Shown here: in pieces, positions 59,464 through 64,000 of the stretch
Position numbering within the stretch: the stretch's first letter is position 1
Layout: each line of letters opens with the position of its first letter
The notes under the pieces: model-generated
Told to the model about the DNA's origin: nothing
Seen by the model: the letters and a program-made list of their open reading frames with translations, nothing else
Databases searched by the model: none
Assembly: GCF_022662475.1 (NCBI RefSeq)
Contig: NZ_JAKNQQ010000011.1
Span: forward strand, 1-64,000
Direction: 5' to 3'
DNA from: Sphingomonas sp. TREG-RG-20F-R18-01
Lineage (GTDB): Bacteria; Pseudomonadota; Alphaproteobacteria; Sphingomonadales; Sphingomonadaceae
Length of the DNA: 64,000 nt
Position numbers and translations under genes: made by a program

Positions 59464-60302
59464 AGAGCATCCTGCTTATGGCCACAGCGCTGGGGGCGCT
59501 CGTGCCCGTGGCGGCCTTTGCCGAACAGACGCCGCGCCAGCTCGGACCGGATCAGCGCATCCGCGAGGTCAACTATACCGACGGTAATGTTATCAAAATC
59601 CGCAGCGGCTTTCGTACCGCGACGCAGATTGAGTTCGCCCCTGGCGAGGTCATCAAATTCGTCGCGATGGGCGACACGGTGTCATGGGAGGTCGCACCGG
59701 CAGATAATTCGCTGTTCGTGAAGCCCCGCGAACGGGCCGGGGTGACGAACCTGATCGTCGTGACGGAGTTTCAGGGCACGAAGCGCAACTACACTTTCGA
59801 GCTGACCGCCGTCGCCGGTGCGCGGGCGACGGGAACGTTCTTCAAGGTCCGGCTACGCTATCCCGAATATGAGGCGCAGCAAGCGGTTCTTGCCGCGCAA
59901 CAGACGCAGCTCGCGGCTGCGCTGGCGGCGCAGAACGGCGCGGTGAAGGTGGCGCTCGACCTTGGTGTCCTCGAAGGCAAGCGCAACCTGAATTACAAGG
60001 TCGAAGGCTCCTCGGACATTCAACCGTCGGAGATTAGCGACAACGGTCAGTTCACCGTTTTGCGGTTCCCTAATCAACGCGAGATCCCCGCGATCTTCAC
60101 CGTCAATCCCGACGGGAGCGAGGCGACGGCCGCGTTCGATGTGCGTGATGAGTTCGTGGTCGTCCACGGCATCTACAAGCAAATGCGCCTCCGCAGGGGC
60201 AAGGTCGTCCTCTGCATCTACAACGAAAGCCCGAGCTTCTACGGCCGCGATCCCAAAACGGACACGGCATCCGAAGTCGTCGAGCGCACGACGGAGAAGT
60301 GA
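59460..60302 (+). CDS. virB9: VirB9 outer-membrane complex protein
   Basis: 280 residues with a signal peptide (LGALVPVAAFA). N-terminal YTDGNVIKIRSGFRTATQIEF, WEVAPADNSLFVKPRE and C-terminal YKVEGSSDIQPSEISDNGQFTVLRFP are VirB9/CagX signatures. Part of the outer-membrane core with VirB10. Confidence 0.93.
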   Translation: MKSILLMATALGALVPVAAFAEQTPRQLGPDQRIREVNYTDGNVIKIRSGFRTATQIEFAPGEVIKFVAMGDTVSWEVAPADNSLFVKPRERAGVTNLIVVTEFQGTKRNYTFELTAVAGARATGTFFKVRLRYPEYEAQQAVLAAQQTQLAAALAAQNGAVKVALDLGVLEGKRNLNYKVEGSSDIQPSEISDNGQFTVLRFPNQREIPAIFTVNPDGSEATAAFDVRDEFVVVHGIYKQMRLRRGKVVLCIYNESPSFYGRDPKTDTASEVVERTTEK

Positions 60303-60303
60303 C

Positions 60304-61512
60304 GTGAGCGATAAACGATTCGACGTCGACGCCACGCCTGAAGCGGACGAGATCGACCGCACCCCCGCTGCCGACCGCCCGAACCGTATCCCGTCACTCA
60401 ATGCGGCTCAATGGGACAACAAAAAGGTGCTGGTCGGCGCGGCACTCGCCGGCGGAATCGTCTTCGCGGCCCTGACGGTCGTCACCGGAACCGGGAGCAA
60501 CAAGGCATTGGAAGTGAAGAAGGCGCCTCCTGCGGTCGAGGCGCCTTACGATCCCAAGTCGGTCATCGCACCGACGCTCGCCACGGCACCTCGCGATCCG
60601 AACGCCCCGGTGCAGCTCACTGGAACGCAGGTTCCCGCGATCGGCCCCGACGGTCAGCCCATCACCCCGTATCCATCGACCGGAACGTCAGGGCAGCAAA
60701 CCCGCGAGCAGTCTGAAGCCGAGCGGCGCGCGAATGAGGCCCGCCAACTCAGCGACAATGCGCGGCGATCGACGCTGATCGCCTACAACGGCAACCAGAG
60801 CGGTCCGAGTGGCGGTCGCACGCTCGGCGGCAGCACCGGGGACAGTGGCGATGCGGCACCGCAGGGCGGTAGCGCCACGTCGGCGACCCGGACCAACCTC
60901 GATACGCTCAAGCAAACGTCGGCGATCGGCACCGCCACGGCTCGCATGATCGGCAACCGCAACTATCTCGTCACCGCAGGCGCGATCATCCCCTGCGTCC
61001 TGCAAACGGCGATGGACAGCACCGTGCCGGGCTACACCACCTGCATCATCCCTCGGGACATCTATTCGGACAACGGTCGCGTCGTGTTGCTCGAAAAGGG
61101 CACACGTGTTTTCGGCGAGTATCAGGGTGGCCTGCAACGCGGTCAGGGTCGGCTCTTCGCGATGTGGACGCGGGCGGTCACGCCGCGGGGTGTCGCAATC
61201 GATATAGGGTCACCGGCGTCCGACTCTCTTGGCCGCGCCGGCATCACCGGCAAAATCGATCGGTTCTTCTGGCAGCGATTCGGGGCTGCCCTTCTGTTCA
61301 GCGTTCTCGATACAGGCGGACAGATCGCAGGCCAGGCCGTCAGCCCGGCCGGGTCGACCGTCTTCCGCACCCCCGGCGATACCACCTCGTCCGTTCTGCA
61401 AGATACGCAAACGATCCGCCCCGTCGTGCGGGTCAACCAAGGGTCCGAGCTGGCGATCACCGTCGCGAAAGATTTTGATTTCTCCCAAGTCTACGGGCTC
61501 GGTCTGAAGTGA
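60304..61512 (+). CDS. virB10: VirB10 TonB-like scaffold
   Basis: 402 residues from GTG 60304, one base after the virB9 stop. One membrane helix (VLVGAALAGGIVFAALTVV), a long Pro/Gln/Gly-rich linker, then the TrbI domain (YLVTAGAIIPCVLQTAMDS, TCIIPRDIYSDNGRVVLLEKGT, GELAITVAKDFDFS). Spans both membranes. GTGA overlap with virB11. Confidence 0.93.
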   Translation: MSDKRFDVDATPEADEIDRTPAADRPNRIPSLNAAQWDNKKVLVGAALAGGIVFAALTVVTGTGSNKALEVKKAPPAVEAPYDPKSVIAPTLATAPRDPNAPVQLTGTQVPAIGPDGQPITPYPSTGTSGQQTREQSEAERRANEARQLSDNARRSTLIAYNGNQSGPSGGRTLGGSTGDSGDAAPQGGSATSATRTNLDTLKQTSAIGTATARMIGNRNYLVTAGAIIPCVLQTAMDSTVPGYTTCIIPRDIYSDNGRVVLLEKGTRVFGEYQGGLQRGQGRLFAMWTRAVTPRGVAIDIGSPASDSLGRAGITGKIDRFFWQRFGAALLFSVLDTGGQIAGQAVSPAGSTVFRTPGDTTSSVLQDTQTIRPVVRVNQGSELAITVAKDFDFSQVYGLGLK

Positions 61513-62522
61513 GCGCACCGGGCTTCCGCAACACGGCGATCCTCGATCATGCCGTTCGCCCGCTTCGCCGCTACCTCGACGAAGACGACGTGACGGAAGT
61601 CGTCATCAACGAACCTTTGGTCATCGGCGTCGAACGGCATGGCGGATGGACCTGGGAGGACGAGCCGGACCTTACCCTCGAGGCTCTCAACGGGCTGGCC
61701 CGCGCTGCCGCCGCGTTCACGTCGCAGGACGTGACGCGCGAGACGCCGATCTGCTCGACGGTCTTCCCGACCGGCGAGCGGGTCCAGCTCGTCCTCCCTC
61801 CCGTAGTACCGGACGGCACGGTCTCGATCACGGTGCGCAAACCGTCGACGAAGACGATGACGATGGCGGAGTTCGAAGCGAGCGGCCTATTTGCAGAAAC
61901 CAAGGTCGCCACCAAAAGGGTCAGTCCGGTTGAGGAACGGCTGCTGGGCCTGCTCAACACCGGAAAGCACGTCGAGTTCTTCGACCTTGCCGTGCGAAGC
62001 CGGCTCAACATCCTGATCTCGGGCGCGACCGGCTCGGGGAAGACGACGTTTTCCAAGGGGCTCATCAAGCTCATTCCAGAGAATGAGCGGCTGCTTACGA
62101 TCGAGGACACGCGCGAGCTTGTCGTGCCGCACAAGAACGTCGTTCACATGATCTATAGCAAGGATGGCACCGGCACCGCCAAGGTGACGGCGAAGGAGCT
62201 GCTGGAAAGCGCACTGCGCATGAGGCCCGATCGCATCCTGCTCCAGGAGCTGCGCGACGGGACAGCCTTTTTCTACCTCCGCAACGTCAACAGCGGTCAT
62301 CCCGGATCGATCACGACCATACACGCGGACTCGGCCGAGTTGGCATTCGAGCAACTGACGCTGCTGGTGAAGGAGAGTGAGGGGGGTGCGGACCTCGCCC
62401 GCGACGACATTCGCTCGCTTCTGAAAATCCTCGTCGACGTCGTCGTCCAGATGAAGAAGGTCGACGGCAAATTTCGGATGACGGAAATCTACTACGACCC
62501 GGCCGGGCGTCATGCAGCCTAA
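61509..62522 (+). CDS. virB11: VirB11 traffic ATPase
   Basis: 337 residues from GTG 61509. Walker A GATGSGKT (172-179), Asp box LLTIEDTRELVVPHKN, Walker B-type RMRPDRILLQELRDG and His box NSGHPGSITTIHADS: complete VirB11. Switches the machine between pilus making and DNA transfer. Overlaps virD4 by 11 bp. Confidence 0.94.
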   Translation: MSAPGFRNTAILDHAVRPLRRYLDEDDVTEVVINEPLVIGVERHGGWTWEDEPDLTLEALNGLARAAAAFTSQDVTRETPICSTVFPTGERVQLVLPPVVPDGTVSITVRKPSTKTMTMAEFEASGLFAETKVATKRVSPVEERLLGLLNTGKHVEFFDLAVRSRLNILISGATGSGKTTFSKGLIKLIPENERLLTIEDTRELVVPHKNVVHMIYSKDGTGTAKVTAKELLESALRMRPDRILLQELRDGTAFFYLRNVNSGHPGSITTIHADSAELAFEQLTLLVKESEGGADLARDDIRSLLKILVDVVVQMKKVDGKFRMTEIYYDPAGRHAA

Positions 62523-64000
62523 CCGGCGCACACTCCTCGCCTTTGGCATTCCGGTTGCGCTCGTCGTCGCGTTCCTGATCGCCTCTGTCATCGCCTGGAT
62601 ATATCTCGGGCTTCCCAGTGCCAAGTTCGACCCGCTCAAGATGCCGGCGTTCTTCTGGTACTATCGGCACGATCCGATCGTGCTGAAGGCTTTCGGCGCC
62701 GGCATGGGGATCGGCCTCTTCCTCGCGGCGATCACGATCTGGTGGTTCGTCAAACTCAAACCGCCCCTGCATGGCGCTGCGCGCTTCGCTCGGGAGAGCG
62801 AGATTCGTCGCGCCGGCTTCCGTGCCGCGAACGGCATCGTCTTGGGTAAGAAAGGCGGCAAGTTCCTCACATTCGGGGGGAGCGAACATTGCATCGTCGA
62901 GGCCCCTACCCGTTCCGGCAAGGGCGTCGGCATCGTCATCCCCAACCTGTTGTCATGGCAGGAATCCGTCGTCGTCCTCGACGTAAAGCGCGAGAATTGG
63001 GATGCGACGGCCGGCTTTCGCGAGAAGCACGGCCAGGCCGTCTACCTGTTCAACCCGACCGAACCGGACGGCCGAACCGCCCGCTACAATCCACTCGGCT
63101 ACATCGATCGCATCGATCCCGACGAGGTAATCATCGAACTGCAGAAGATCGCCACGATGCTGTTCGTCGCGCCCGAACGGGGCGAGCCATTCTGGACGGA
63201 CTCGGCACGTACCGCCTTCGTCGGAGTGGGGGCCTGTCTCGCGGTTTCCGATCGGCCGTTCACGATCGGCTCGATCTACCGCTTGATGACGACCGGCGAC
63301 ACGCGCGGGTTCTTCCGCCGAGTTCTCGAGGAACGACACGATCTGTCGCAAGGTTGCCGCAACGCCCTCGCCGACTTCACGTCCGGCGCCGACAACACGT
63401 TCGCGGGCATCGTCCAGACCGTCACCTCCAAGCTGAGCCTGTGGCTCAACCCACGGGTCGACGCGGCGACGGAGACGAGCGATTTCGATCTGCGCGAGCT
63501 GCGCACAACCCCTATGTCGGTCTATCTCGGTGTATCGCCCGACGAGTTGGACCGAGTCGCGCCGCTCTACAATCTGCTGTTTCAACAGTTGATCGACCTC
63601 AACGTGCGCGAGCTGCCGGGTACGCAGACCCCGCTACAGGTTCTCGTCATCCTAGACGAGTTTGCACGCATCGGCCGCGCACAGACGATCGCCAGCGCCT
63701 TCTCCTACGTTGCTGGCTACGGCATCCGACTTTTGCCGGTGATCCAGTCCAGGTCGCAGCTCCGCGCGGTATATGGCGAGCATGTCGCCAATGAGATCGT
63801 CGCTAATTGCGGGGTAGAAGTTGCCTTCACGCCAAAGGAGCTGCGTGTCGCAAATGAGCTATCCGAGCGGATCGGATATGTCGGTCAGGAATCCGTCACT
63901 AAGTCGCTGACCATCCACGGCATCCTCGCCAACCGCTCCAAGTCCATGTCCGATCAGCGCCGAGCTCTCCTGCTGCCGCAGGAGCTGATGCAATTCCCCG
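62512..64000 (+). CDS. virD4: VirD4 coupling protein (3' end beyond window)
   Basis: Open from ATG 62512 to the right edge (496 codons visible). Two N-terminal membrane helices (IPVALVVAFLIASVIAWIYL; GIGLFLAAITIWWFV), Walker A APTRSGKGVG (131-140) and Walker B VLVILDEFARIG. It brings the relaxase-DNA complex to the VirB channel and closes the transfer operon seen here. Typical length is 550-650 residues, so 60-150 residues are missing. Confidence 0.93.
   Translation, partial: MQPNRRTLLAFGIPVALVVAFLIASVIAWIYLGLPSAKFDPLKMPAFFWYYRHDPIVLKAFGAGMGIGLFLAAITIWWFVKLKPPLHGAARFARESEIRRAGFRAANGIVLGKKGGKFLTFGGSEHCIVEAPTRSGKGVGIVIPNLLSWQESVVVLDVKRENWDATAGFREKHGQAVYLFNPTEPDGRTARYNPLGYIDRIDPDEVIIELQKIATMLFVAPERGEPFWTDSARTAFVGVGACLAVSDRPFTIGSIYRLMTTGDTRGFFRRVLEERHDLSQGCRNALADFTSGADNTFAGIVQTVTSKLSLWLNPRVDAATETSDFDLRELRTTPMSVYLGVSPDELDRVAPLYNLLFQQLIDLNVRELPGTQTPLQVLVILDEFARIGRAQTIASAFSYVAGYGIRLLPVIQSRSQLRAVYGEHVANEIVANCGVEVAFTPKELRVANELSERIGYVGQESVTKSLTIHGILANRSKSMSDQRRALLLPQELMQFP

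Noticed and set aside
1..64000. CRISPR arrays, tRNA or rRNA genes
   Set aside because: No regular spaced repeats other than the iterons and the 18-bp tandem repeat, and no tRNA- or rRNA-like segment was noticed.

Overview
The window is a segment of a conjugative plasmid from an alphaproteobacterium, most likely a sphingomonad. Supporting this are an RPA-type RepA with iterons, ParA/ParB, a MobC plus VirD2-like relaxase, a complete VirB/VirD4 (MPF-T) secretion operon, high GC content and many GTG/TTG starts. Both edges cut genes: a nuclease-like gene on the left and virD4 on the right. I saw no tRNA, rRNA or CRISPR array.

Layout. 0-8.1 kb is the backbone: relaxase and mobC, an oriT with a P-type nic sequence, parAB, a small RHH regulator, ssb, an HTH replication-associated gene, five iterons, repA, and three more iterons. 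8.14-16.45 kb is an 8.3-kb element bounded by perfect 15-bp inverted repeats and flanking GATC. It carries an IS1182-type transposase, a resolvase, a membrane protein, a catalase-like protein, an ECF sigma factor, a GAF-PAS-PAS HWE histidine kinase and a single-domain response regulator. A second resolvase lies just outside.

17.3-35.5 kb is the metal/metalloid cargo. An ECF sigma factor (SigF type) and its NrsF anti-sigma partner sit beside a bufferin operon: a DUF2282 precursor, DUF692/MNIO enzyme, DUF2063 partner and DoxX protein. To the left is a thioredoxin-CcdA-HAD-DUF302 gene set. To the right is an arsenic-handling cluster: ArsM-type methyltransferase, SDR, VKOR-like protein, fatty-acid-hydroxylase-like protein, two glycosyltransferases of the arsenosugar-associated kind, a peroxiredoxin, a flavodoxin-like protein, a radical SAM enzyme, an MTA-phosphorylase and an aquaporin. 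Five promoter-like elements of the form GTAAC[C/T]-N16-CG[A/G]AT precede the thioredoxin, sigF, bufA, a small membrane protein and the flavodoxin/radical SAM genes. I infer one SigF regulon joining bufferin, thiol-redox and organoarsenic chemistry.

35.6-51.9 kb is an accessory and defence region: SRAP protein, Fic toxin with VbhA-like antitoxin, DUF3768, HU, HNH nuclease, a 612-residue ParB-like protein, an Abi protein, ArdC, and an McrB/McrC-like pair with an SPPF-type DNA methyltransferase. Three copies of a structured repeat of about 190-230 bp lie upstream of DUF3768, a 63-residue protein and ardC. A thermonuclease-family gene and a primase-like gene follow. 52.4-64 kb is the virB1-virB11/virD4 operon, including an EexN-like lipoprotein. 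A 16-bp palindrome with parS architecture occurs four times perfectly and once nearly so across the plasmid.
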